Positions 54,393 to 63,750 of a stretch of 64,000 nt of DNA are shown in pieces. Position 1 is the stretch's first letter; each line of letters starts with the position of its first letter. This stretch comes from Verrucomicrobiales bacterium (GTDB lineage: Bacteria; Verrucomicrobiota; Verrucomicrobiia; Limisphaerales; CAIMTB01). The notes under the pieces are model-generated. The model ran no database searches. It was not told the DNA's origin and saw only the letters and a list, made by a program, of their open reading frames with translations. The stretch lies in the NCBI GenBank assembly GCA_016795425.1, contig JAEUHG010000071.1, forward strand, positions 1-64,000. Direction: 5' to 3'. Made by a program: the position numbers and the translations under genes.

Positions 54393-57300
54393 ATGCAAAA
54401 CACTGTGGCAATTCCGTTCCTGCAGAGGGTGATCGGCCGATCTCCGGCAGGATGGTTCAAATGGGTGGCGGCCTGGATGATCGCGGTTTCCGCGAGTTCG
54501 GTGCCGGCGGCGCGGGGTGACGCCCCGGTGGAGAAGTCGATTATCAGGATCCTTCATCCCCCGACCGGCCTGGTGCTGGAGGCCCCTGGCAAAGTCATCT
54601 TTGAAGCGCAAGCCATCGATCCGGCCGGCGATATCCGCCATCTTGAGTTCTTCGCCAACGACACGGCGATCGGGGTGTCCGATTTCCTGCTGAAAATCGC
54701 CACCATTCCCGGTCGACCGATTCCGCACCGCCTGGAGTGGAACAACATCCCTGCCGGTGTGTATCGCGTGGTGGCTCGCGGGACCGATACCGTCGGTGAT
54801 CTGATCGAATCCGATCCGGTCGAGATCCTCGTTCGTTCGGAGGGCGATCAGCCCGTGAACGTGGTGAGTCTGAAGGCGACGTGGCCACAGACGGCCGAGC
54901 CAAGTCCCTTGGCTCGGGTCGCGCCTGGACGCCTGGAGGTGTCGAGGACGGGCGACACCACGTTCCCATTAGCGGTCTTTCTGGAGTTCGGAGGCACGGC
55001 TCAGTTGGGTATCGATTATGTGCGGCCGCGGGGCCTGATTGAGATTCCGGCGGGGAAGGCGGACACCGAGATTTTCATTCAGGCAATTGAAGACGACGTC
55101 GTGGAAGGCACGGAATCGGTTGTGGTGACGCTGCGGGACGATCCTTCGATGTCCATCCTGCCGCGTTACCGGGTGGATCCCGAGCATGCGCGAGCCGAGG
55201 TGGAGATTCATGATGGGGACAAGGTCGACCAGCCCACCATCGTCATCCAAAAGCCCGCCAATGGTGCGGTTTTTGCCCTGGGAACAGCCATCGAGATCGA
55301 GGCCACGGCCATCGATCCCAATGGGTATATCAACCGCGTGGAGTTTTTCGCTGGCGACCGCCGCATTGGAGAATCGGAGATCCTCTTTATCGTCGCGCCG
55401 CCTGACGGCAGTCCCATTCGGCATGTGCTGGAGTGGAAGGACGCGCCCGTGGGCGACCACAAGTTAACGGTGCGGGCTGGTTCCGATCCGGCTGTTGCCG
55501 TGCAATCCGAGACGGTGCTGATAACCGTCAAGGACCGTGCCGAAAGTTCGCTGACCCTTACGGCCCCCGAAGCGGATTCCCAATTTGCCGCCGGCCAGCC
55601 TATCGAAATCCAAGCGGTGGCCGTGGATAGCAAGGGGTACATCAGTCGGGTCGAGTTTTTCGATGGGGATCGTTCGATCGGGGTATCGGAACTGGCTTTC
55701 CTTGTAGCTCCCGAGCCGGGCACCCCGATCCATCACTCGTTGGTATGGAAGGAGCCCCGTCCCGGACGTCACACACTCTCCGCCCGCGCGGTGACGACGG
55801 GAGGCGAGAGGATCCGTTCCACACCTGTGCCGATTGTGGTCGGGTTGGAAGCGCAGCAGGTCGTGTTGGCGTTGGAGGCAACCGACGCCGTGGCCACGGA
55901 ACCCACCAGCAACGCGGAGGCTGATCCCGGGGTGTTCGTCCTCCGGCGGGTGGCCGGACCGAAGGACGTGGACCTTGTCGCCTATTTGCGGTGGGACGGG
56001 TCCGCGAAAAACGGGGTGGATTTCGGTCCGCTCGAGGAGACGGTGAAGCTGCCGGCGGGGGTCGGATCGGTGGAACTGATAATTCAGCCGTTGGCCGATA
56101 ACTCACGGGAGGGCACCGAGCAGGTGGTGGTGGAACTCTTGGTTCCTCCGTGCATCGAGATTTATCCGCCACCGCCCGAGTGTTATCGCATTGATGGCGG
56201 AGGAACTGCGCGAGTGCTGATTCGCGATGATCGTCAGGATCTTCAGAATCGTCAGCCGCGCGTGGCGATCACCGACCCGAAGAGCGGCTCCGTTCATGCG
56301 GCCGGTCAGGTCATTGTGGTAAAAGCGGAGGCCTCGGATGCCGACGGTAGGATCGTGAAGCTGGAGGTTTTCGACGGTGAAACGTCGCTCGGCGGTTCGA
56401 GCGAGCCCACGCTGGCGTTGGAATGGAAGGACGCCGCAGCGGGATTGCACCGGCTTCGTGCGCGGGCGACGGATGACCAGGGTGAGAGTGCGGATTCCGG
56501 AGTCGTTGTGGTGTTCGTTCGGGAACTCGAGGAATTGGCCTTCGTGAAGCGCCAATTGCCTCCGGCCTATTTGCCGGGAGGTGCCATTGAAGTGCACCTG
56601 TTGGCAGACCCGCCCCGTGGAGGAGGGGCGTGGACGGTGGAAGATGCGCCACCGGCGGGATGGGTGGTCTCTGACATCAGTGACGATGGAGCGTTCGATG
56701 TGGTTCGCGGCCGGGTGAAGTTCGGGCCGTTCACGGACGGCAAGAGCCGGGATCTGCATTATAGGGTGACAGCGGCCCAAAACGCGGCAGGACCCCAGAA
56801 GTTCGCCGGCAGCGCCTCGCTCGACGGCAGGACCTATCCGGTGGTGGGCGATGACACGGTGGATCCGGCAGGCGAGCATCATCCCGCCGACCTGCCATCG
56901 CCGAACAAGGCGATTTCGGCGGACGAACTGACTGCCTATGCGTCGGCATGGCTGCTGGGGCGAACCTGGGGGCCGGACGATTCGTCAATTCCGTTGAGCT
57001 ATGTTTCCCGTGCTGGGTTCCTGTGGAAATCAGGGGAAGCGTATATCTTTGATCCGGCGAAGGGCGGGCCGCCCGAGTGCTGGATACCGGCGAGCGGCGG
57101 GGGAGCGGCGGCTGTGACGTCCAGGGCATTGGAGACATCGGAGCTTGCCGCATCAGTCGTTGGAGGGGCTCGGCGGAAGTCACCTTCCCAATGGAAGCCT
57201 GGCCGATCCGGGCGCGTGGAGATCGAGCTTCGGCCGCCGGTCGGTACCTTGGCGCTGGCGGTGGAGGAGTCGGTCCCTGCCGGTTGGAAAGTCAGTTCCG

Positions 57301-57728
57301 TTTCGGATGACGGTGTGGTCGACCCCGAGACGGGTCGCATCCGATGGGGCTTGTTGTACGGGGCGACAGCGCGCGTGTTGTCTTACAACGTGACGCCGCC
57401 TGCGGACACGGCTGGCAACGGTCGTTTCGCCGGTATGGTTTCCTTTGATGGCGGGGAAGCGTGGATCGACGGAATGCTGTGGGTTGGCGCGACGGATGAA
57501 AGGACCTCGGTGCGCATCACCGGCTCGCGGCGGGACAGCAATGGGAAGCTGCATTTGAAGCTGGAAGCCGCCGCGAACCAAATCTTCGTGGTTGAAGGCT
57601 CTTCGGATCTGCGGGTCTGGGAGGAGCTGGACGCCCGAGTGTTCACCGGAGATGAGATCGCGGTGGAAGATGCCACCAAGGAAAGCGTCTCGCAGCGCTA
57701 CTATCGACTTCGTCCGGTGGACCGCTAA
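54393..57728 (+). CDS. large secreted protein with Ig-like and Calx-beta domains
   Basis: The 1111-residue protein has an N-terminal leader (WVAAWMIAVSASSVPAARGD). Several Ig-like domains carry the core VEFFAGDRRIGES / LEFFANDTAIGVSD (at about 60, 310, 410 and 640). Two Calx-beta domains (about 175-265 and 490-605) have the form FVLRRVAGPKDVDLVAYLRWDGSAKNGVDF. Two weaker sandwich domains near the end contain PPAGWVVSDISDDGAFD and VPAGWKVSSVSDDGVVD. The final 70 residues are the shared FVVEGSSDLRVWEEL...YYRLRPVD domain. It is probably a surface adhesin or carbohydrate-binding protein; no catalytic domain is visible. Confidence 0.8.
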   Translation: MQNTVAIPFLQRVIGRSPAGWFKWVAAWMIAVSASSVPAARGDAPVEKSIIRILHPPTGLVLEAPGKVIFEAQAIDPAGDIRHLEFFANDTAIGVSDFLLKIATIPGRPIPHRLEWNNIPAGVYRVVARGTDTVGDLIESDPVEILVRSEGDQPVNVVSLKATWPQTAEPSPLARVAPGRLEVSRTGDTTFPLAVFLEFGGTAQLGIDYVRPRGLIEIPAGKADTEIFIQAIEDDVVEGTESVVVTLRDDPSMSILPRYRVDPEHARAEVEIHDGDKVDQPTIVIQKPANGAVFALGTAIEIEATAIDPNGYINRVEFFAGDRRIGESEILFIVAPPDGSPIRHVLEWKDAPVGDHKLTVRAGSDPAVAVQSETVLITVKDRAESSLTLTAPEADSQFAAGQPIEIQAVAVDSKGYISRVEFFDGDRSIGVSELAFLVAPEPGTPIHHSLVWKEPRPGRHTLSARAVTTGGERIRSTPVPIVVGLEAQQVVLALEATDAVATEPTSNAEADPGVFVLRRVAGPKDVDLVAYLRWDGSAKNGVDFGPLEETVKLPAGVGSVELIIQPLADNSREGTEQVVVELLVPPCIEIYPPPPECYRIDGGGTARVLIRDDRQDLQNRQPRVAITDPKSGSVHAAGQVIVVKAEASDADGRIVKLEVFDGETSLGGSSEPTLALEWKDAAAGLHRLRARATDDQGESADSGVVVVFVRELEELAFVKRQLPPAYLPGGAIEVHLLADPPRGGGAWTVEDAPPAGWVVSDISDDGAFDVVRGRVKFGPFTDGKSRDLHYRVTAAQNAAGPQKFAGSASLDGRTYPVVGDDTVDPAGEHHPADLPSPNKAISADELTAYASAWLLGRTWGPDDSSIPLSYVSRAGFLWKSGEAYIFDPAKGGPPECWIPASGGGAAAVTSRALETSELAASVVGGARRKSPSQWKPGRSGRVEIELRPPVGTLALAVEESVPAGWKVSSVSDDGVVDPETGRIRWGLLYGATARVLSYNVTPPADTAGNGRFAGMVSFDGGEAWIDGMLWVGATDERTSVRITGSRRDSNGKLHLKLEAAANQIFVVEGSSDLRVWEELDARVFTGDEIAVEDATKESVSQRYYRLRPVDR

Positions 57729-57783
57729 CGCCTGACGGACTTGGGTGGGGGCTGTCCGGGTGGGGTGCCAGAGAGTCGTATCA

Positions 57784-57830
57784 ACGCGGTGCGGGTCCCG
57801 ATTTGGGCGGGATTCGCACCGCGTTTTCTT
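57784..57830 (+). terminator. rho-independent terminator after the Ig/Calx-beta gene
   Basis: A 10-bp stem ACGCGGTGCG / CGCACCGCGT (57784-57793 and 57815-57824) is extended by an inner GGTCCCG/CGGGATT helix with G-U pairs, and is followed by TTTTCTT. It lies between convergent genes; only the plus-strand orientation has a T-run. Confidence 0.8.
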
Positions 57831-57858
57831 GGTTTGGGGGCGGCGGTTCTGGCAGACT

Positions 57859-59073
57859 CTAGTTCTCGCCGACCGGCAAGACGCGAAGGATTTCTTCGAT
57901 CGACGTTTCGCCATCGAGCACCCGGCGCATCGCGGCGTCCCAGAGCGTCATCATTCCCCGGCCTTGGGCGATTTCCTGCAAGCGGCTGGTCGGCACCTTT
58001 CCGAGGATGGCGGAGCGCACGGCGTCATCGACCACCAGCACTTCGCACAAGGCGGTGCGGCCGGCGAAGCCGGTTTGGTTACAGGCGGGGCAGCCCGAGC
58101 CGTGGCGGAACACGATGTCGACGCCGTACTGGCTGGGGACGAGTTTTCTGACGGCGGGATCGGGTTCGTAAGGTTCGGCGCAGATGGGACAATTCCGACG
58201 GATCAGGCGGAGGCCGAGGACACCGGAGACACTGGAGGCGAGGAGGAAGGGTTCGACCGCCATGTTGATCATGCGCGCAAAAACTCCGGCAGTGCTTCCG
58301 GCGTGAACACTGCTGATGACAAGATGCCCGGTGAGACCGGCCTGGACGGCGATGGCGGCGGTCTCGGGATCGCGGATTTCGCCGACCATGATGACCTGCG
58401 GGTCCTGGCGCATAAGGGAGCGTAGGGCGATGGGATAGGTGAATTCGCGCGCCGGATTCACCTGGGCCTGTGAGATCATCGGCAAATGGAATTCCACGGG
58501 GTCCTCGACGGTGCTGATGCTCATCGTCGACCCGGCGCGTTGCACGATGTGGCAAAGGGCTGAATACATCGTGGTGGTTTTGCCGGACCCTGTGGGTCCG
58601 GTGAAGAGGACCAGCCCGTTTGGCCGGCTGATCAGATTGATGAGCGTGCGCAGGTTGTTGAGATCGAGTCCAAGACTCCCGAGATCAAAGCTGCGGTTGG
58701 TGGTATCGAAGAGCCGGATGACGATCTTTTCGCCGCGCACCGTGGGAAACACGGAAATACGAAGTTCCGCACCCCCGAGTTCCGGGTTCGCCGGGGCATG
58801 TCCCTCCTGGGGCAGGTCATTGCGATAGGTGACCAGGTTGCCCAGCACCTTGATGCGACCCGCCACTTTGTCCATGAGGTCCCTGGGCAAGTGCACCAGT
58901 TCCGTAAGCACACCATGAAGCCGGATACGGACGACCAGTGTGTTTTCCCAAGGTTCGATGTGAATATCACTGGCACCGGCTTGAACCGCATCCACAACGA
59001 GATAATTAACCAGTGTCGCGACTTCCACTTCGCCTTGGCCGATGGAATTGAGATAGCGGGTGGTGTGGCTCAC
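57859..59073 (-). CDS. GspE/PulE/PilB-type secretion ATPase (short form)
   Basis: The 404-residue protein has ATPase motifs Walker A GPTGSGKTT (159-167), the Asp box STVEDPVEF, Walker B VIMVGEIRDPETA and the His box SSVHAGST. A C-terminal zinc module CPICAEPYEPD...CPACNQTGF is present. It lacks most of the N-terminal regulatory (N1/MshEN) domain usual in GspE (about 500 or more residues) and begins at the N2 domain (YLVVDAVQAGASDIHIEPW). It would power a type II secretion or type IV pilus machine. No gspD/pilQ or pilC neighbours are in the window. Confidence 0.9.
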   Translation of the reverse strand: MSHTTRYLNSIGQGEVEVATLVNYLVVDAVQAGASDIHIEPWENTLVVRIRLHGVLTELVHLPRDLMDKVAGRIKVLGNLVTYRNDLPQEGHAPANPELGGAELRISVFPTVRGEKIVIRLFDTTNRSFDLGSLGLDLNNLRTLINLISRPNGLVLFTGPTGSGKTTTMYSALCHIVQRAGSTMSISTVEDPVEFHLPMISQAQVNPAREFTYPIALRSLMRQDPQVIMVGEIRDPETAAIAVQAGLTGHLVISSVHAGSTAGVFARMINMAVEPFLLASSVSGVLGLRLIRRNCPICAEPYEPDPAVRKLVPSQYGVDIVFRHGSGCPACNQTGFAGRTALCEVLVVDDAVRSAILGKVPTSRLQEIAQGRGMMTLWDAAMRRVLDGETSIEEILRVLPVGEN

Positions 59074-59213
59074 GCTTGTGATTGGAGGGGGGAGGACGAC
59101 GCGCCTGCAACAAAAATGGGCTTAGAGAGGCGTTCCTCCTTCGAATCGATTCGATTTCTTCTAATAAATCTCCGTCTGGCGCGTTATCACCATGGAGACC
59201 GCGAAGTCTCGAC

Positions 59214-59726
59214 ATGGACGACCACGAGGCGACATCGGACTGGGTGATGGCTGCGGTGGCGAGGCACGGGCCGGCGCTTGCCCGGTATGCCGCCTCCATC
59301 ACGGGAAGCGAGGACGCCGCGAGCGACGTGGTGCAGGATACCTTCCTGCGCCTTTGCGAGCAGTCCCCGCAACGACTCGACGGTTGCCTGGCCGAATGGC
59401 TGTTCACGGTCTGTCGGAATCGCGCCATCGATGTGCGCCGGAAGCTCCAACGCATGACTCCGACGTCGGACGATGAGTTGGCCCGACAGCCGGGCGCTGA
59501 GTTGGACCCGGCGGAGGCGGCTGTGCGGGACGAGGCAGCGGACTTGGTGCGGCATTGGGTCGCCTTGCTTCCTTCGCAGCAGCAGGAGGTGGTTCGACTG
59601 AAGTTCCAAGCGGGTCTGAGCTACATGGAGATCAGCCGGGTCACGGGATTGAGTGTGGGAAATGTCGGGTTTCTTCTCCATTCCGCGATGAAGACCTTGC
59701 GGCTTCGGGCAGCGCGTTCGACCTGA
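59214..59726 (+). CDS. ECF-type RNA polymerase sigma factor
   Basis: The 170-residue protein has region 2 (GSEDAASDVVQDTFLRL, WLFTVCRNRAIDVRR) and region 4 (LPSQQQEVVRLKFQAGLSYMEISRVTGLSVGNVGF). ATG 59214 was chosen; the extension to 59082 is intergenic. It lies 22 bp upstream of the vWA protein, whose N-terminus looks like an anti-sigma domain, so the pair probably forms a sigma/anti-sigma unit. Confidence 0.92.
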   Translation: MDDHEATSDWVMAAVARHGPALARYAASITGSEDAASDVVQDTFLRLCEQSPQRLDGCLAEWLFTVCRNRAIDVRRKLQRMTPTSDDELARQPGAELDPAEAAVRDEAADLVRHWVALLPSQQQEVVRLKFQAGLSYMEISRVTGLSVGNVGFLLHSAMKTLRLRAARST

Positions 59727-59748
59727 GACCCTTTTTATTTCCATCACC

Positions 59749-62199
59749 ATGCTTAAGCCTCAAGACCACCCGGATTTCACGGCGTATGCACTGAACGATC
59801 CCAGTGTCCAGGACCGCCAACGAATGGAGGATGAGTTGGCTTCCTCGGCCGACGCACGGGCGTGGGTCGAAGACACGCGCGCTTTGGCGGAGATGCTGAA
59901 GGACGGTTTTGCCGCGGAGCAACGTGAGTTGCCCACACCGGATGTCCGTTCGGCGGTCGAGCATCGACTGGCAACCCTGGATGCAGGGCCCGAAGGCAGC
60001 GGAACGTCGCGGTCTCGGGACAAGATCCTGCCCATGCCATCCGCCGGGATGGGCTGGGCGGGCTGGTTTATTGTCGCGGCAGCGGCGTGCGTCGCAGTGG
60101 GTACCTTTGTTCTGCCGCTTGGGAGGGGGCCCCGGCCGGAGGAAGTCATGGTGTTGGCGCAAAAGGACGCTTCCAGGACGGAGTCCACGGTGGATCGTGC
60201 GGACCCGAAGCCGCAGGAACAGAAGTCATCGCAGGCCATATCGACCGAGCGAAGAGAGCAGCCCTTGCCGTTGCCACCGCCCGTGGACCCGACCGGGCTA
60301 GCGACGGTGACCGGGCGCGTGCCGATCGAGCCAACGGCAACGATGCCGTTGCCGAACATGCGTCGGGGTCAAGTTCCCGAAGCCGGCATGTCCCCCGAAA
60401 CGCGGGCTCGATACGGGCTGGGAGGTCCGGGGGTCAGTCCCATGCCGCGTTCCGACGGCTCCCAGATGGTGGATGCGGCGATCATCCCAGAGCAATTGGG
60501 AGGACAATTTCCTGAGAAGAACGCGCGGCTGGCGGCGCCGTCGATCGGGAGGGCGCGCACCTTGTCAGCCAAGGCAGAAGTCCAAAGCGGGTTGAGTGAC
60601 TCCGCCGAAGCTCGAAGCCTGGGCGACGCTTTCCAACAACCGATTGTGCCGGAATTGCAACGGCGATACGGATTGCAGGCCCCTCCGGAACAGCCAGCGC
60701 CTCCAGGATTTTGGCGGCGGCCGCCCAATGTCGAAACCTATGAAGGGCGGAGAAGCTCGGGGGGCGCCGAGGAAAACCCCGGGTACATGGACACCGGCGA
60801 GCACGGGTTTCTCTCCGCCATGGAGGTCCCTCTCTCGACGTTTGGACTCGATGTCGACACTGGGTCCTACGCGAATGTGCGGCGGTTTCTGAATGCGGGA
60901 GTGATGCCTCCCCGAGAGGCGGTGCGGATCGAGGAGATGATCAATTATTTTCCGTATGACGACCTCCGATCTGGCAGTGACGACACCTTTGCCGTGAAGG
61001 CCGAGGTGGCGGGATGTCCGTGGGAGCCGAGCCATCGATTGGTACGGATCGCCATCCAGGCTCGTGCGTCACAGGAACGTCTTCCCTCCGCCAACCTGGT
61101 GTTTCTGATCGATGTCTCGGGTTCGATGGCGCCCTCCGAGCGATTGCCTTTGCTCAAGCAGGCATTGAAGTCCCTCGTCAAGCGGATGGAGACCACCGAT
61201 CGAGTTGCCATCGTCACCTATGCAACCGGCGCCGGAGTGCGGCTGCCGAGCACTTCCTGTGAGCAGAAGGACAGGATTCTGGAGGCCATTGATTCCTTGG
61301 AGGCGGGTGGGTCGACCAATGGCGAAGGGGGCATCCGCGAAGCTTATGAGGTCGCATCGGCGCACTATATTCCGGGCGGTGTGAATCGCGTGTTGCTGTG
61401 CACCGACGGGGATTTCAATGTGGGTCTCAGTCGACAGGACGATCTCGTAGGGCTGATTCGGGAAAAGGCAGGGTCGGGGGTGTTCCTGACCACGCTTGGG
61501 GTGGGCACGGACAACTTCAAGGATGCCCTGATGCGGCGGTTGGCGGACAGCGGCAATGGTTCCTACCATTACCTGGATTCGTTCGAGGAGGCCCAGAGGG
61601 TTCTGTTGGATCAGAAAGACGCGACCTTTGTCGTCGTTGCCCGCGATGCCAAGGCCCAGGTTGAGTTCAATCCGGCGCGCGTTGGGGCGTGGCGATTGGT
61701 GGGGTACGAAAAGCGTGCGCTCGCCGCGGCGGATTTTCATGATGACACTAAAGACGCGGGTGAAATCGGGGCCGGCCAGCGGGTAACGGTTCTCTATGAG
61801 ATCGTGCCGCCGGGTGTGGCGGTGACTTCCGCAGGTCCGGAACTAAAATACCAAAGAGTTGCCAGAAGTCCGGCGCCGATCCGCGAAGTGGTGCCGTCCA
61901 AGGAACTGATGACCATAAAGCTGCGTCACCAGCGTCCGGGAGGCTCGGCGAGCAGACTGCTGGAGATTCCCATTGTGGACCAAGGTCGAGGTTGGTCGGG
62001 AGCGACCGCGGACTTCAAATTTACCGCCTCAGTGGCGGCTTTTGGAATGCTTCTCAAGGACTCGCCGCATCGCGGTCAGGCAAGTTACGGGCGGGTGCTG
62101 GAAATGGCGCGAGAGGGGATGGGACGTGATAGCGGCGGTTGGCGGGCAGAGTTTTTAGGATTGGCGAGGAAGGCGCAGGCTCTGTCGGGGCAGAAGTAG
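59749..62199 (+). CDS. vWA-domain (YfbK-like) membrane protein with anti-sigma-like N-terminus
   Basis: The 816-residue protein has a cytoplasmic helical N-terminus (about 1-60, DFTAYALNDPSVQDRQRMEDEL) like zinc-free anti-sigma domains and one TM helix (about 103-123). A low-complexity Pro/Arg-rich region (about 130-340) is followed by the YfbK N-domain (STFGLDVDTGSYANVRRFLN, about 360-425), a vWA domain with MIDAS DVSGSM at about 456-461, and the C-terminal DUF3520-like domain. Verrucomicrobia often carry this pairing with an ECF sigma factor. The extracytoplasmic vWA domain may sense a ligand and release the sigma factor; this is inferred. Confidence 0.85.
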   Translation: MLKPQDHPDFTAYALNDPSVQDRQRMEDELASSADARAWVEDTRALAEMLKDGFAAEQRELPTPDVRSAVEHRLATLDAGPEGSGTSRSRDKILPMPSAGMGWAGWFIVAAAACVAVGTFVLPLGRGPRPEEVMVLAQKDASRTESTVDRADPKPQEQKSSQAISTERREQPLPLPPPVDPTGLATVTGRVPIEPTATMPLPNMRRGQVPEAGMSPETRARYGLGGPGVSPMPRSDGSQMVDAAIIPEQLGGQFPEKNARLAAPSIGRARTLSAKAEVQSGLSDSAEARSLGDAFQQPIVPELQRRYGLQAPPEQPAPPGFWRRPPNVETYEGRRSSGGAEENPGYMDTGEHGFLSAMEVPLSTFGLDVDTGSYANVRRFLNAGVMPPREAVRIEEMINYFPYDDLRSGSDDTFAVKAEVAGCPWEPSHRLVRIAIQARASQERLPSANLVFLIDVSGSMAPSERLPLLKQALKSLVKRMETTDRVAIVTYATGAGVRLPSTSCEQKDRILEAIDSLEAGGSTNGEGGIREAYEVASAHYIPGGVNRVLLCTDGDFNVGLSRQDDLVGLIREKAGSGVFLTTLGVGTDNFKDALMRRLADSGNGSYHYLDSFEEAQRVLLDQKDATFVVVARDAKAQVEFNPARVGAWRLVGYEKRALAAADFHDDTKDAGEIGAGQRVTVLYEIVPPGVAVTSAGPELKYQRVARSPAPIREVVPSKELMTIKLRHQRPGGSASRLLEIPIVDQGRGWSGATADFKFTASVAAFGMLLKDSPHRGQASYGRVLEMAREGMGRDSGGWRAEFLGLARKAQALSGQK

Positions 62200-62316
62200 C
62201 GGGGCTTACGGGCGGATACCACGGGAGTGCTGCGGTTGCAGACCAGTGAGAAATGGGTTCTTGCCCTTTTATTCTGGGCACCCTGGGGTGGGCACGATTG
62301 ACTGTGTCCGTCACCT

Positions 62317-63624
62317 GTGAGGATTTTGCTGGTCACTCCACTGTATCCGCCCCTGCACGCGGGGACATTTGATTATCGGGCTCAATCATTGGTGGACATC
62401 TTTGCCGCCCGTGGTCGGCAGGTGCGGGTACTCACTTCGAATCACGGCCTGCAGAGTGAGCAGTTGGATGAACAGGTCGAGCGGCGCCTGGTTTTGTCGG
62501 GAGCTTTTGGATATCCGAAGGTGACCGGGTTTGGGGCGATGGAGGAATTGGAAGCCTTCAATCACCATGTACTGAAGGATGCATTGACTCGATTCGCCCC
62601 GGATGCGGCCGTCGTTTGGAGTCTGGAAGGGCTGTCGAAGAGTCTGATTTTTGGATTGTACCGATCGCGGATCCCGACGGTGTATGGCGTGGTGGACGAC
62701 TGGCTGGTTCCGGGGATCCAGGAAGATGAGTGGTTGCGCTATTGGAATGCGCCGGGAACGAACATGGCGCGGACGGGGTTGGAACTCAGTGGCAAGCGGC
62801 ACCGATTGGACAGCGTGGCACCGACTCGGTTGACGCGGGGCTACGATCGGATGCCTGAAATCTACGGTGCGGCAGCGCTCTCCGGGCAAGCGAAGCCGAA
62901 CTCAGCGGCTGGGTTTCGGTTCGATCGGCTGTTTTTTGGGAGCCAATACCTGAAGGACCGCGGCGGTGCGGGTGGATTCGTCGTGGCTGAGGCACCGGTT
63001 CTGCCGGCGCCGGTGCTGACCCATGTCTTTCATGGAGAGGTCAAGCCGGCGGCCATGCCCATGAAGAAGGCGCTGGTGGTGGGGCCTTTCACCGAATCCC
63101 GCGGCTTGGAAACGACGGTGGCGGCTTTGAAGGAATTGCGGGGCCAGGGGGTAGACCTTCATTTGACGGCCTACGGCAAGGCGGAATCGGCGTTGGCGGC
63201 GTCCGTGCGTTCGCTGGCGCTGCAGCATCGGCTGACCGTGGACTTTCAGGTTCCGAGCGATCATTGGCGTCAGTTGCCGGCAGCGTTACGGCAGCACGAT
63301 CTTCTGATCTTTCCATCGGACCAGCCCGAAGGCGGATGTTTGCTGCCCACGCAGGCGATGGCGTGTGGGTTGCCGGTCGTGGGGACGCGGTTGGGCGCCG
63401 CTGGTGAATGGCTGGTGCCGGATGAGACCGCGTTGGTCTTCAACCCGGGAGATGCGATGCAACTTGCTGGACAACTGGCGCGTCTTCATAGGGATCCCGG
63501 TCTGCGCGAGCGGCTGGCGAGTGCCGGGCAGGCGCGGGTGCTGGGTGAGGCAAACGAGACGACAGTGATGGATCGGCTCGAAGTTTTGATTGAAGAGGCA
63601 CGAACGCTGCGGCAGTTACAGTGA
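62317..63624 (+). CDS. glycosyltransferase family 4 protein
   Basis: The 435-residue protein starts MRILLVTPLYPPLHAGTFDYR, the GT4 N-terminal (GT-B) opening. Its C-terminal donor domain contains LVVGPFTESRGLETTVAALKEL and PEGGCLLPTQAMACGLPVVGT, where the E-x7-type donor-binding motif is conserved. GTG 62317 is the start. It stands alone, so the acceptor, probably a surface polysaccharide, is unknown. Confidence 0.88.
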   Translation: MRILLVTPLYPPLHAGTFDYRAQSLVDIFAARGRQVRVLTSNHGLQSEQLDEQVERRLVLSGAFGYPKVTGFGAMEELEAFNHHVLKDALTRFAPDAAVVWSLEGLSKSLIFGLYRSRIPTVYGVVDDWLVPGIQEDEWLRYWNAPGTNMARTGLELSGKRHRLDSVAPTRLTRGYDRMPEIYGAAALSGQAKPNSAAGFRFDRLFFGSQYLKDRGGAGGFVVAEAPVLPAPVLTHVFHGEVKPAAMPMKKALVVGPFTESRGLETTVAALKELRGQGVDLHLTAYGKAESALAASVRSLALQHRLTVDFQVPSDHWRQLPAALRQHDLLIFPSDQPEGGCLLPTQAMACGLPVVGTRLGAAGEWLVPDETALVFNPGDAMQLAGQLARLHRDPGLRERLASAGQARVLGEANETTVMDRLEVLIEEARTLRQLQ

Positions 63625-63750
63625 ATCCATCGGATCGGTGCGTCGTCGGGAGGTCGGGTGGCGAGTCGGCGTTTCGCCGAGGAGGCCTGGATTAGGGAAG
63701 TGGGGACGCGATTCACCGGCCTGATGGATGGGCAGTTCGGAGACTGGATC

